Shown one piece after another: positions 8,028 through 15,572 of a DNA stretch of 64,000 bases. The stretch is from UBA1724 sp051884615 (GTDB lineage Bacteria > Verrucomicrobiota > Lentisphaeria > Oligosphaerales > Oligosphaeraceae). A program made the translations under genes and the position numbers. The notes under the pieces are model-generated. The model had not been told where the DNA came from, ran no database searches, and worked only from the letters and a program-made list of their open reading frames with translations. The DNA lies in the NCBI GenBank assembly GCA_051884615.1, contig JBJEVT010000038.1, forward strand, positions 33,383 to 97,382. Direction: 5' to 3'. The number at the start of each line of letters is the position of its first letter. Position 1 is the stretch's first letter.

Positions 8028-9188
8028 ATGCCTGGAGAACCCTTCCCACAAGCCCTGGCCACCCCCCGCTTCCTGGATTCCGGCGACCCGGAGTCCCAGC
8101 GTCGGGAAATCCGGGAAATCCTCTCCTCCGCCAATCCTTTCCGGCTGAACTGGGATGCCCCCTGGCTGGAAAGGGTCTTCCAGGCCTATTGCCAGCCCCA
8201 TCGCTATTTCCACACTCTCCAGCATCTCCTGGATGTGTGCCGTCGCCTCCGGCGTCTGGCGCTCCCCCGGCGCACCACCGGCGAACTCCTTCTTGCCGCC
8301 CTCTTCCACGACGTCCACTGGTATCCCCAGGCCACCCGGAACGAGGCGGCCTCCGCCGAGGTCTTCGATTTTCTTCGTCCCTCCATGGGGCGGGAACTCC
8401 CCGCCGACGCCATCCATGCGATCCATCAGGTGATTCTCTCCTCCAAGGGACAGAAGCCTGTCAGCGAGAGCGCCAGGAAGTTCCATGAATGTGACTGCCA
8501 TGTGCTGCTCCACGGCTCCCCCGTGGATTTGCTGGCCTACGAATTTCAGATCTTCCGGGAGTTCCAGTCCCTGAACATGGCCGAGTATCGCAAAGGGCGA
8601 AGCGGGTTCTTCGACCGCTTCAGCCGGCGGTTCCCGGAGTGCCGCCCCAACATGCGCTTCCTCATCGAGTATCTGGAACGGCGCCGCCCCCGGGTGGGTA
8701 TCTACGCCGGCTCCTTCAATCCCTTCCACGTCGGGCATCTGGCCATCCTCCAAAAGGCGGAACTGATGTTCGACAAGGTCATCGTGGCGGTGGGCGTCAA
8801 TCCGGAGAAGAATCCCGGACGCCGGGGCGCCAACGGGCGGGAGGAGGCCATGACCGTCAAGGACAAACTCCCCTTCCACGAAGTGGTCTTCTTCGACAAT
8901 CTCATGGTGGATCTCCTGGACCAGGAATCCCAATTCTGCGATGTCACCCTGGTCCGGGGACTGCGGAATGGCTACGACCTGGATTACGAAATGAGCCAGC
9001 AGTGCTTCATGCAAGCCATGAGACCCCAGACCCGCTCCGTCTATATCCCCTGCGACAAGTCCCTGGAGCATATCTCCTCCTCCGCTCTGCGGGGACTGCA
9101 GCTCTTCGACTGCCACGGACGGGAGGAAATGTATTTCCCCCACCTCTACGACTACTACGGGAAGTCCGTCCAGGAACTCTTCGGATAA
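8028..9188 (+). CDS. HD-superfamily hydrolase fused to CoaD-like adenylyltransferase
   Basis: 386 residues with two domains. Residues ~40-200 look like the COG4339-type predicted HD phosphohydrolases: YFHTLQH (H62, H66), ALFHDVHW (H94-D95) and NEAASA. Residues ~222-386 match phosphopantetheine adenylyltransferase (CoaD, step four of CoA synthesis): VGIYAGSFNPFHVGHL with the HxGH motif at 234-237, ALLKAELMFDK-like helix, VGVNPEKNP, VRGLRNGYDLDYE and ISSSALRGL near 349-357. CoaD normally stands alone at ~160 residues. No second coaD is in this window, so this may be the cell's CoaD (inference). The HD substrate is unknown. The next gene starts 6 nt downstream. Confidence 0.85.
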   Translation: MPGEPFPQALATPRFLDSGDPESQRREIREILSSANPFRLNWDAPWLERVFQAYCQPHRYFHTLQHLLDVCRRLRRLALPRRTTGELLLAALFHDVHWYPQATRNEAASAEVFDFLRPSMGRELPADAIHAIHQVILSSKGQKPVSESARKFHECDCHVLLHGSPVDLLAYEFQIFREFQSLNMAEYRKGRSGFFDRFSRRFPECRPNMRFLIEYLERRRPRVGIYAGSFNPFHVGHLAILQKAELMFDKVIVAVGVNPEKNPGRRGANGREEAMTVKDKLPFHEVVFFDNLMVDLLDQESQFCDVTLVRGLRNGYDLDYEMSQQCFMQAMRPQTRSVYIPCDKSLEHISSSALRGLQLFDCHGREEMYFPHLYDYYGKSVQELFG

Positions 9189-9194
9189 CCGCCC

Positions 9195-10175
9195 ATGCTC
9201 AGCTGCACCGATCTACGGGTCTGGTATCCCATCCGGCGGGGCGTCTTCCAACGGGTGACGGGACACGTCCACGCCGTGGACGGCGTCTCCCTGCGGCTGA
9301 ATCCCGGGGAGACTCTGGGACTGGTGGGGGAGTCCGGCTGCGGAAAGACCACCCTGGGACGGACCCTGGTGGGTCTGGAACCCCCCACCGCAGGGCAGGT
9401 GTTCTGGGAAGGAAAACCCCTGGACGCCCTTCCCGCCAGGGAGCGCAAGAGCGTTCGCCGCAATCTCCAGATGATCTTCCAGGACCCCTTCTCCTCCCTG
9501 GATCCCAGGATGAGCGCCATGGAATTGGTGACGGAGGGGCTTCAGGTCCACGGACTCTATCTCCCCGGGGAAAGCCGTCAGGAGGCAGCCGCCCGGTTGA
9601 TGCGGGAGGTGGGTCTGGAGCCCGATACCATGTTCCGATACCCCCATGAGTTCTCCGGGGGACAGCGGCAAAGGCTCTCCATCGCCCGTGCCATCTCCCT
9701 GGAACCCAGGGTGGTGGTCTGCGACGAACCGGTCTCCGCCCTGGATGTCTCCGTCCAGGCGCAGGTGATCCGTCTGCTGGCCCAGCTCCAGAAAAGCCGG
9801 GGTCTCTCCTATCTCTTTATCTCCCACGACCTCAGCGTGGTGCGTCTGTTGGCCCAGCGGGTGGCCGTGATGTATCTGGGCCGGGTGGTGGAGGAAGGGC
9901 CCGCCCAGGAGGTGCTTCAGAATCCCCTCCATCCCTATACCCAGGCCCTGGTCTCCGCCATTCCCGTGCCGGGAAAGTCCTCCCGCTCCCAGCGGATTCT
10001 TCTCAAGGGAGAGCTTCCCAGTCCCTCCCATCCCCCTGTGGGATGCCCCTTCCATCCCCGGTGTCCCTATGCCCGGGAACAGTGCTCCCGGGAGCGGCCT
10101 CCGCTCGCCCCCGCCGGTGCCCGACGCACCCTGGCTTGCTGGAAGACCCCCTCCCCCGGAAACGGAGGGAACTAG
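9195..10175 (+). CDS. oligopeptide/dipeptide ABC transporter ATPase (OppF/DppF type)
   Basis: 326 residues. Contains Walker A GESGCGKTT (residues 45-53), Q-loop MIFQDPFSSLDPR, ABC signature SGGQRQRLSIARA, Walker B VVVCDEPVSALD and the switch His in FISHDLSVV. The C-terminal oligo_HPY region (NPLHPYTQALVSAIP) and the Cys-rich tail (CPFHPRCPYAREQC) are typical of OppF/DppF. Such ATPases energise peptide or nickel uptake with OppBCD, but no permease, second ATPase or binding protein gene is adjacent; it is downstream of the CoaD fusion. The partners must be encoded elsewhere. Confidence 0.9.
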   Translation: MLSCTDLRVWYPIRRGVFQRVTGHVHAVDGVSLRLNPGETLGLVGESGCGKTTLGRTLVGLEPPTAGQVFWEGKPLDALPARERKSVRRNLQMIFQDPFSSLDPRMSAMELVTEGLQVHGLYLPGESRQEAAARLMREVGLEPDTMFRYPHEFSGGQRQRLSIARAISLEPRVVVCDEPVSALDVSVQAQVIRLLAQLQKSRGLSYLFISHDLSVVRLLAQRVAVMYLGRVVEEGPAQEVLQNPLHPYTQALVSAIPVPGKSSRSQRILLKGELPSPSHPPVGCPFHPRCPYAREQCSRERPPLAPAGARRTLACWKTPSPGNGGN

Positions 10176-10182
10176 AAGGCTA

Positions 10183-10241
10183 GATGGGCTGGATGGGCTG
10201 GAAAATCCAGCCCCCCCCTAGGGAATCTAGGGCATCTAGGG
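10183..10241. repeat. 9-mer inverted repeat / bidirectional terminator between convergent genes
   Basis: The gap between the oppF-like and helicase stops holds tandem GATGGGCTG units (10183-10200), then a perfect hairpin GGGCTGGA/TCCAGCCC (10195-10202 with 10206-10213, AAA loop), then CTAGGGAAT-CTAGGGCAT-CTAGGGG. The two sides form an imperfect longer inverted repeat. Position between convergent stops suggests a bidirectional terminator. The 13-mer CTAGGGCATCTAG recurs near 63.9 kb on the other strand, so it may belong to a dispersed repeat family. Confidence 0.5.
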
Positions 10242-10251
10242 GAATTGCCCG

Positions 10252-12012
10252 TCAGGGGCGTCTTCTCCGGGAGTTTGGGCGGCGGCGATATTTGTGGACG
10301 TGCCGATTGAGGAGGAGGAAGTCCTGCCAGCTGAGGAAGCCATTGGCCAGGTATTTTCTGGCCAGCTCCAGGAGGACGGCTTCGTCGTCGGGGGAGAAGA
10401 GCGCTTCGCCCTTTTGGTAGCGCAGATAGAGGTTCATCAGGAGATCCAGGGTGGGATGTTTCCGGATCTCTCTTTGGGGAGAGGGCGGCTTGTCCCCGGC
10501 GATTTCGGGGGCTTCCTCCTCTTCGGGAGGCGGGGGTGCTTTTGGGGGCGGGGCGGGGACGGCGTCGCTGGGGGGCTTTCCCGCCTGGAGGGAGGCCAGG
10601 AAGGCACGGACGGCTGCCTCGTGTTCCCTGGGGATGGAGAGGGTGACCTCCGGGGAGGGTGCCGGAGGATTCTCCAGGGTCTCGTAGAACTCCACCACCT
10701 CGGCATCCAGGATCAGGTCCTCCTTGCGGACGGGGCGGTTCAGGTGGAGTCCCTGGAAGCTGGTGCAGCGGGAGAGGGCGGTGTAGAGCTGTCCGTGGGC
10801 GAAGCATCCGGCGCCCAGGCGCAGCTCCACCTGTTCCAGGGTGAGGCCCTGGGACTTGTGGATGGTGATGGCGTAGGCCAGCTTCAGGGGGATCTGGATG
10901 AAGGAGCCCACCGGCCTCTGGCGCAGGAACTTCCGTTTCCCCTCGCGTTCCAGCACATATTCGTAGTTGGTCCATTGGTTGCGGCCCACCAGGACGGTGG
11001 GGCCCTTGTCCAGCTTCACCAGGACGGAGGCGTCCTCCCCCTCCCGGAGTTCCCGGACCACCCCCAGATCCCCGTTCACATATTCCATCTCCCCGGTGGC
11101 CAGATGTTTGTTGCAGAGAATCATCACCCGGGCGCCCACCTTCAGCTCCAGGAGGGCGTCCGTGGGGAAATCCCCTTCCTGGAAGCGTCCCGTGATTTTC
11201 GCAGAGAAGAAGACGGGGGGGGAGTCCAGTCGTTCCTCCATGGTGGCGTTGATGGTGGCGGCCTCCCGGTTGGTGGTGCAGAGCCGGATGGGGGGCGGGG
11301 CGTCGGGAGCCATGGGCCGGTCCAGACAGCTCTGGTTCAGGGCCTCCAGGGGCGTGACCATCTTGCCCGCCAGGGGGATGGCGGCCTCGTCGTGCCTGCC
11401 GTGGCGAAGGAGATTCAGGGTTTGGAGGAAGAGGGGGTCCTTTCCCTGGCGCAGGGATTGGCGCAGGAAGACGCATTGGAAGTTGGCTTCGTTCCAGAGG
11501 GGCGTCTGGAAGGCGTAGCCTCCCCCCAGCTCCTGGAGGATGTAGGTTTTCTCCGTGAAATTCTTGACCACGGGGGGGAGCTGGAAGAAGTCGCCGCAGA
11601 GGATGATCTGCTTCCCGCCAAAGGGTTTCCCCTGGTCTCGTCCCAGGGCCAGGGAGCGCAGGCGCAGATCCATGGCGAGGAAGAGGTCGCTGCGCACCAT
11701 GGAGATTTCATCCACCACCAGGGTTTTGGCGGCCCGGATCAAGGCGATTTTCTTCGGGTTTCCCATCTCCTCCATGCTCTCCGGCGTCAGGAGCACCGGG
11801 GGAAGGGAGAAGAAGCTGTGGAGGGTGGTGCCCTCCAGTTGCACGGCCGCAATGCCCGTGGGGGCGAGGAAGACGGATTCCTCGCCTTTCCGCCGCCGGA
11901 ATTCCCGGAGGACGGTGGACTTGCCGGTGCCCGCCTCCCCCGTGAGAAAGACGTTCCCCCCCGCCAGCATCCGTTCCAGCGCAAGATTTTGCTCCTGGGT
12001 CAGGTTCACCAT
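10252..12012 (-). CDS. Pif1-like SF1 DNA helicase
   Basis: 586 residues. ATP-dependent 5'-3' helicase of the Pif1/RecD2-like group. Motifs in order: Q-motif region NLTQEQNLALERML, Walker A GEAGTGKS (25-32), FLAPTGIAA, Walker B LVVDEISMV (DEISMV at 101-106), GDFFQLPPV, RLCTTNREAA, GARVMILCNK and the UvrD-like C-terminal motif AYAITIHKSQGLTLEQV. After residue ~455 comes a linker rich in Pro and Glu, then a ~70-residue helical tail (LDLLMNLYLRYQKGE) ending in RRRRP; the tail may be an HRDC-like or other DNA-binding module (inference). Role: probably resolution of DNA secondary structure. It lies 35 nt upstream of... the thi genes end, that is, downstream of thiD on the same strand reading order. 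Confidence 0.88.
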   Translation of the reverse strand: MVNLTQEQNLALERMLAGGNVFLTGEAGTGKSTVLREFRRRKGEESVFLAPTGIAAVQLEGTTLHSFFSLPPVLLTPESMEEMGNPKKIALIRAAKTLVVDEISMVRSDLFLAMDLRLRSLALGRDQGKPFGGKQIILCGDFFQLPPVVKNFTEKTYILQELGGGYAFQTPLWNEANFQCVFLRQSLRQGKDPLFLQTLNLLRHGRHDEAAIPLAGKMVTPLEALNQSCLDRPMAPDAPPPIRLCTTNREAATINATMEERLDSPPVFFSAKITGRFQEGDFPTDALLELKVGARVMILCNKHLATGEMEYVNGDLGVVRELREGEDASVLVKLDKGPTVLVGRNQWTNYEYVLEREGKRKFLRQRPVGSFIQIPLKLAYAITIHKSQGLTLEQVELRLGAGCFAHGQLYTALSRCTSFQGLHLNRPVRKEDLILDAEVVEFYETLENPPAPSPEVTLSIPREHEAAVRAFLASLQAGKPPSDAVPAPPPKAPPPPEEEEAPEIAGDKPPSPQREIRKHPTLDLLMNLYLRYQKGEALFSPDDEAVLLELARKYLANGFLSWQDFLLLNRHVHKYRRRPNSRRRRP

Positions 12013-12047
12013 CCTGGGGAGGGGGAGGGGGGAGAGGGTTCGGAGGT

Positions 12048-12845
12048 TCAGGGAGCGGCGGGGGGCAGCACCCAGAGATGGTCCATGGGGCCTTGTCCCT
12101 GTCCCAGATGGGGATCATGGGAGAGGGCGCCCACGATATAGTCCTTGGCGCGGCGAATGGCCTGGGAGAGAGAGCATCCCAGGGCCAGATTGGCGGCGAT
12201 GGCGCTGGAGAGGGTGCAGCCGGTGCCGTGGGTGTTGGAGGTCTCCACCCGTTTTCCGGGGAACCATTCCTCCTTCTCTCCCTCCACCAGCAGATCATTG
12301 GCGTCGTTCACGGCATGCCCGCCCTTGACCAGGATGGCCACGCCGGGGAATTTCCGGGCGAGGGCGCGTGCCGCCAGAACCATCTCCTCCGGGGAGCGGA
12401 TTTCCATGCCCGTGAGGGCGGTGGCTTCCGGGATATTGGGGGTGATGACGGTGGCCAGGGGGAGCAGTTCCCGCTCCAGGGCCTCCTGGGCCTCGGGAAC
12501 CAGGAGACGGCTGCCGGAGGTGGAGACCATCACCGGATCCACCACCAGGCGCTTCACGGCGTATTGACGCAGCTTGGCGGCGATGGCCTGGATGAGGGGG
12601 GCGGAGGAGACCATGCCGATCTTGACGGCATCCGGCACGATGTCCTGGAAGATGCTTTCCAGTTCCTGCTCCACGAAGGAGACGGGGGCCTCGTGGATGG
12701 CCTGGACCCCCAGGGTGTTCTGGGCCGTGAGGGCGGTGATGGCGCTCATGCCGTAGACGTGGTGGGCGGCGAAGGTCTTAAGGTCCGCCTGGATGCCGGC
12801 GCCTCCGCTGCAATCGGAGCCGGCGATGGTGAGGAGTTTCTTCAT
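12048..12845 (-). CDS. thiD: hydroxymethylpyrimidine/phosphomethylpyrimidine kinase
   Basis: 265 residues, standard ThiD length. It phosphorylates HMP and HMP-P to give HMP-PP, the pyrimidine half of thiamine. Ribokinase-fold features: LTIAGSDCSGGAGIQADLKT at the N-terminus, KIGMVSS, LVVDPVMVSTSG, VITPNIPEA and the anion-hole sequence NTHGTGCTLSSAIAANLA near residue 213. The frame remains open upstream, but MKKLLTIAGSD is the family N-terminus. Third gene of the riboswitch-controlled thiM-thiE-thiD set, 20 nt after thiE. Confidence 0.95.
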   Translation of the reverse strand: MKKLLTIAGSDCSGGAGIQADLKTFAAHHVYGMSAITALTAQNTLGVQAIHEAPVSFVEQELESIFQDIVPDAVKIGMVSSAPLIQAIAAKLRQYAVKRLVVDPVMVSTSGSRLLVPEAQEALERELLPLATVITPNIPEATALTGMEIRSPEEMVLAARALARKFPGVAILVKGGHAVNDANDLLVEGEKEEWFPGKRVETSNTHGTGCTLSSAIAANLALGCSLSQAIRRAKDYIVGALSHDPHLGQGQGPMDHLWVLPPAAP

Positions 12846-12865
12846 GGGGCAGGGGGGAAAGGGGG

Positions 12866-13489
12866 TTAGTATTGGATTTTTGCCAGGGAGGCGGCGGCCG
12901 CCCGGGGGTCCTGGGCGGCGAAGAGGGCGGAGACCACGGCCACTCCCGCAATGCCGGTGCCGACGAGGGTGGCGGCGTTTTCCAGGGAGATGCCGCCGAT
13001 GGCGACCACGGGGATGGAGACCGCCTGGCAGATTTCCTGGAGAGTCTCCCGCTTCACCCAGTCGGCGTCCAGCTTGGTGCTGGTGGGGAAGACCGCCCCC
13101 ACGCCCAGATAGTCGGCGCCGGCTTCCTGGGCGTCCTTGGCTTCCTGGACGGTGGAGCAGGAGACGCCCAGGATCGCCTGGTCTCCCAGGCATTTCCGGG
13201 CTTCCCGGCAGGCGGTGTCGCTTTGGCCCACATGGAGGCCGGCCCCCAGGGCCAGGGCCACTTCCACATTGTCATTGATGATCAGGGGCACGCCAAATTC
13301 CCGGCAGGTTGCCTGGATTTGCCGCGCCTCCTCCAGGAAGTCCTGGTCTCCCAGGCACTTTTCCCGGACCTGGACGAGGGTGGCGCCCCCCTCCAGAACC
13401 TGGCGCACCTGGGAATCCAGGGTGCGTCCGCGAAGCCACTGGCGGTCGGTGACCGCATACACATGAAGCAGAGAAGGGGGGATTTTCAT
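12866..13489 (-). CDS. thiE: thiamine-phosphate synthase
   Basis: 207 residues. Couples HMP-PP with hydroxyethylthiazole phosphate to thiamine phosphate. TIM-barrel motifs visible: YAVTD (11-15), GGATLVQVREK, FGVPLIINDNVEVALALGAGLHVGQ, ADYLGVGAVFPTSTK and VVAIGGISLEN. Twelve nt separate it from thiM and 20 nt from thiD, so the three are one operon. De novo thiazole and HMP genes (thiC, thiG, thiH) are absent here, so this locus by itself supports salvage of the two moieties. Confidence 0.95.
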   Translation of the reverse strand: MKIPPSLLHVYAVTDRQWLRGRTLDSQVRQVLEGGATLVQVREKCLGDQDFLEEARQIQATCREFGVPLIINDNVEVALALGAGLHVGQSDTACREARKCLGDQAILGVSCSTVQEAKDAQEAGADYLGVGAVFPTSTKLDADWVKRETLQEICQAVSIPVVAIGGISLENAATLVGTGIAGVAVVSALFAAQDPRAAAASLAKIQY

Positions 13490-13501
13490 GGCGGGAGGGG
13501 G

Positions 13502-14296
13502 TTAGGCCAGGGAGAGGGCGTCGATGAGCTGGACCCGGAGGGTGCCCAGGCCCCCCTGGAGCTCCCGGGTGCGCTTCCAGGCGATTTCGCCGCAGAGGCA
13601 CATCATTTCCGTGGCGGCCATGGTGGCCTCCAGGACTTGGCCGGGGTTGGCGCCCACGAAGGCGGCGGTGAGGCCGGTGAGCATGCAGCCCGTGCCCGTG
13701 ATCTGGCTCATCTGGGGCACGCCCCGCTTGCAGACCATGCTGCGCTCCCCGTCCGTGATCACATCCCAGGCGCCGGACATGGCCACCACGCAGCCGTGCT
13801 TCCGCGCCAGCCCCGCCGCCATTGCCGTGCGTGCGGGCAGAGTCTCCTCGGTGACCGCATCCCCCGCCGAGGCATCCACCCCCATGGTCTTCCCCGCCTC
13901 GCCGCTCAAGGCGCGGATCTCCGAGGCATTGCCGCGGATCACCGCCACGGGATAGGTGTCCAGAAGACGCAGCATCAGATCCGTGCGGCATTTGGCGGCG
14001 CCCGCCCCCACGGGATCCAGGACGACGGGCTTGCCCAGCTTCTGCGCCACTTCCAGGGATTTCTCAAAGGGCAGGTCCAGCTCCGGCGCCATGGTGCCGA
14101 TATTCCAATCCACCGCCTGCGCCAGGCCGATGAAGTCCTCCAGCTCCCGGGGATCCGTGACCATGACCGGGGATGCCCCGCAGGCCAAAATCACATTGGC
14201 CACGTCGTTGACCGTCACGTTGTTGGTGAGGCACTCCACCAGCGGGTGGCGCTGACGCACATTCTTCAGCAAATCCTCTTTGTCCCAATCCAGCAT
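13502..14296 (-). CDS. thiM: hydroxyethylthiazole kinase
   Basis: 264 residues. Phosphorylates thiazole alcohol in thiamine salvage. Family features: HPLVECLTNNVTVNDVANVILACGASPVM near the N-terminus, NIGTM, VVLDPVGAGAA, RGNASEI and GTGCMLTGLTAAF. The 2-kinase fold anion-hole GTGC lies near residue 200. The frame can be extended 15 nt upstream to a TTG, but GGAGG lies 8 nt before the ATG at 14296, so that start was preferred. First gene of the thi operon, directly below the TPP riboswitch at 14374-14472. Confidence 0.94.
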   Translation of the reverse strand: MLDWDKEDLLKNVRQRHPLVECLTNNVTVNDVANVILACGASPVMVTDPRELEDFIGLAQAVDWNIGTMAPELDLPFEKSLEVAQKLGKPVVLDPVGAGAAKCRTDLMLRLLDTYPVAVIRGNASEIRALSGEAGKTMGVDASAGDAVTEETLPARTAMAAGLARKHGCVVAMSGAWDVITDGERSMVCKRGVPQMSQITGTGCMLTGLTAAFVGANPGQVLEATMAATEMMCLCGEIAWKRTRELQGGLGTLRVQLIDALSLA

Positions 14297-14373
14297 CTTG
14301 CAATCCTCCAAGGAAACAGCGCCAGGGGGAGGAAGGGAGAGGGGGACAAGGCTTGGACATCCTGCGCCTCGCC

Positions 14374-14472
14374 TATACGACTTCCTCCGCTGGCATTACC
14401 ACAGCTCAGGTTCACGGGTCTTTTCTCAGACGGCGGGAAAAAGGAAAGCTCCCGCCGACACCCCGGCGTACA
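14374..14472 (-). ncRNA. TPP riboswitch (THI box) upstream of thiM
   Basis: Read on the minus strand: GCCGGGGTG, then P3 arms, CTGAGA (14424-14429), GACCCGTGAACCTGA, TAATGCCAGCGGAGGAA (14382-14398). These are the conserved thiamine-pyrophosphate aptamer segments in the right order. P1 closes by pairing 14467-14472 with 14374-14379. Some 77 nt separate the aptamer from the thiM ATG; no U-tract terminator is evident there, so translational control of the GGAGG is the likelier mode (inference). Confidence 0.93.
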
Positions 14473-14485
14473 CGGAAATGCGGGT

Positions 14486-14514
14486 AATATAAGGGATGTC
14501 GGGAAAATCCCGAC
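14486..14514 (-). promoter_or_regulatory. candidate thi promoter overlapped by a perfect dyad
   Basis: TATATT on the minus strand (14486-14491) is a plausible -10 just upstream of the riboswitch. The -35 region is covered by the perfect inverted repeat GTCGGGA/TCCCGAC (14498-14504 with 14508-14514, AAA loop). No good -35 hexamer is visible, so the promoter might be activator-dependent, or the dyad might instead be a terminator-like hairpin after nadC. Confidence 0.35.
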
Positions 14515-14588
14515 GGGGGAGGGGGCGCCGGGGGGGAGGGGAGGAGGCTCCCTCCCGCCCCGGTTTGCGCCGCCCCTGGGTCTGTTTA

Positions 14589-14622
14589 TTTATAACTATC
14601 TTGTAATCAACGAGTTACAAGA
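14589..14622 (+). repeat. TTTATAACT intergenic element, copy a
   Basis: TTTATAACT followed by an almost perfect dyad: ATCTTGTAA (14598 onward) and TTACAAGAT around an 8-nt centre. It overlaps the last codons of nadC. It aligns without gaps with copies at 28574, 34541 and 44097: shared TTTATAA at 1-7, T at 13, T at 19, AA at 21-22 and TT at 27-28 of the 34-nt element. Confidence 0.5.
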
Positions 14623-15487
14623 TGTCAAGCCCAATATCCACCGCCGGAGCGGAGTGGGTGAGGGCGCCGGAGGAGATGTAGTCCAGGCCCAGGTGGGCGA
14701 GGGAGGGGAGCCGTTCCAGGGTGATGTTTCCGGAGGCCTCGGTCTTTGCCCGTCCGGCGATGAGCTTGATGGCCTCGGTCATCTGCTCGTTGGACATGTT
14801 GTCCAGGAGGATGTACTCCACGCCGGCCTCGGCGGCGGCGCGGACATCCGCCAGGGAGTCGGCCTCCACCTCGATTTCCAGGTTGGGGTACTTTTCCCGG
14901 CAGGCCCTGACGGCGTGCTCGATGGACTGGGAGCCTCCGGCGCGGCGTGCCAGCTCCCGGTGGTTGTCCTTGATCATGATGCGGTCGAAGAGTCCGATGC
15001 GATGGTTCTGGCCCCCGCCCATGAGGACGGCGTACTTTTCCACCAGGCGGAGCCCCGGGGTGGTTTTCCGGGTGTCCAGGAGCTTGGTGTTGGTGTCGTA
15101 TCCCAGTGCCTCCACGTATTTCCGGGTCATGGTGGCGATGCCGGAGAGTCGCTGGAGGAGATTGAGGGCGGTGCGTTCCCCGGTGAGAATGGCGCGGGCG
15201 TTGCCCTCCACGGTGGCGACCCGGTCGCCGGGATTGGCGGTGTCGCCGTCCTGGAAATGCTGGGTGAATTCCACGTCGGCGCTCAATTCCTGGAAGAGGA
15301 TGTTGAGGATGGGCAGGCCGGCCAGGACGCAGGTCTTCCGGGGAATGAAATGGGCGACGGTGGTCTGCTGGGGAGGCACCACGGCAAGGGTGGTGGCGTC
15401 ACCGCCGCCCACGTCCTCGGCGATGGCCCGTTGACAGAGTTCCCGAAGGATGGATTCGTTGAGATAGTAGGGAAGATGAGCGGACAT
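14615..15487 (-). CDS. nadC: nicotinate-nucleotide pyrophosphorylase (carboxylating)
   Basis: 290 residues, standard length. Converts quinolinate and PRPP to nicotinate mononucleotide in de novo NAD synthesis. Visible: AIAEDVGGGDATT, GERTALNLLQRLSGIATMTRKYV, LLDTRKTTPGLRLVEKYAVLMGGGQNHR (the PRPP/quinolinate site, spanning ~140-167), IKDNH, EIEVEADSL and YISSGALTHSA. The L-aspartate oxidase nadB is 20 kb away and nadA is not in the window, so the pathway is scattered. A weak AGAAG lies before the start. Confidence 0.96.
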   Translation of the reverse strand: MSAHLPYYLNESILRELCQRAIAEDVGGGDATTLAVVPPQQTTVAHFIPRKTCVLAGLPILNILFQELSADVEFTQHFQDGDTANPGDRVATVEGNARAILTGERTALNLLQRLSGIATMTRKYVEALGYDTNTKLLDTRKTTPGLRLVEKYAVLMGGGQNHRIGLFDRIMIKDNHRELARRAGGSQSIEHAVRACREKYPNLEIEVEADSLADVRAAAEAGVEYILLDNMSNEQMTEAIKLIAGRAKTEASGNITLERLPSLAHLGLDYISSGALTHSAPAVDIGLDIL

Positions 15488-15572
15488 AGCTTCTGGGGAA
15501 TGAAAGGGTTTTTCTCTCTCTTGGGGGGAGGGGCCGGATGGGGCCCGCTTCTTCGGGGCGGGGGCGCCCTCC

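Noticed and set aside
4593..9143. Very long open minus-strand frame (about 1500 codons)
   Set aside because: Antisense shadow of ade, the purine permease and the HD-CoaD gene; composition is Gly/Glu/His-rich and matches no family. GC-rich codon third positions create such frames.
10183..10241. CRISPR-like short tandem repeats
   Set aside because: Units are 9 bp, contiguous and without spacers; no cas gene in the window.
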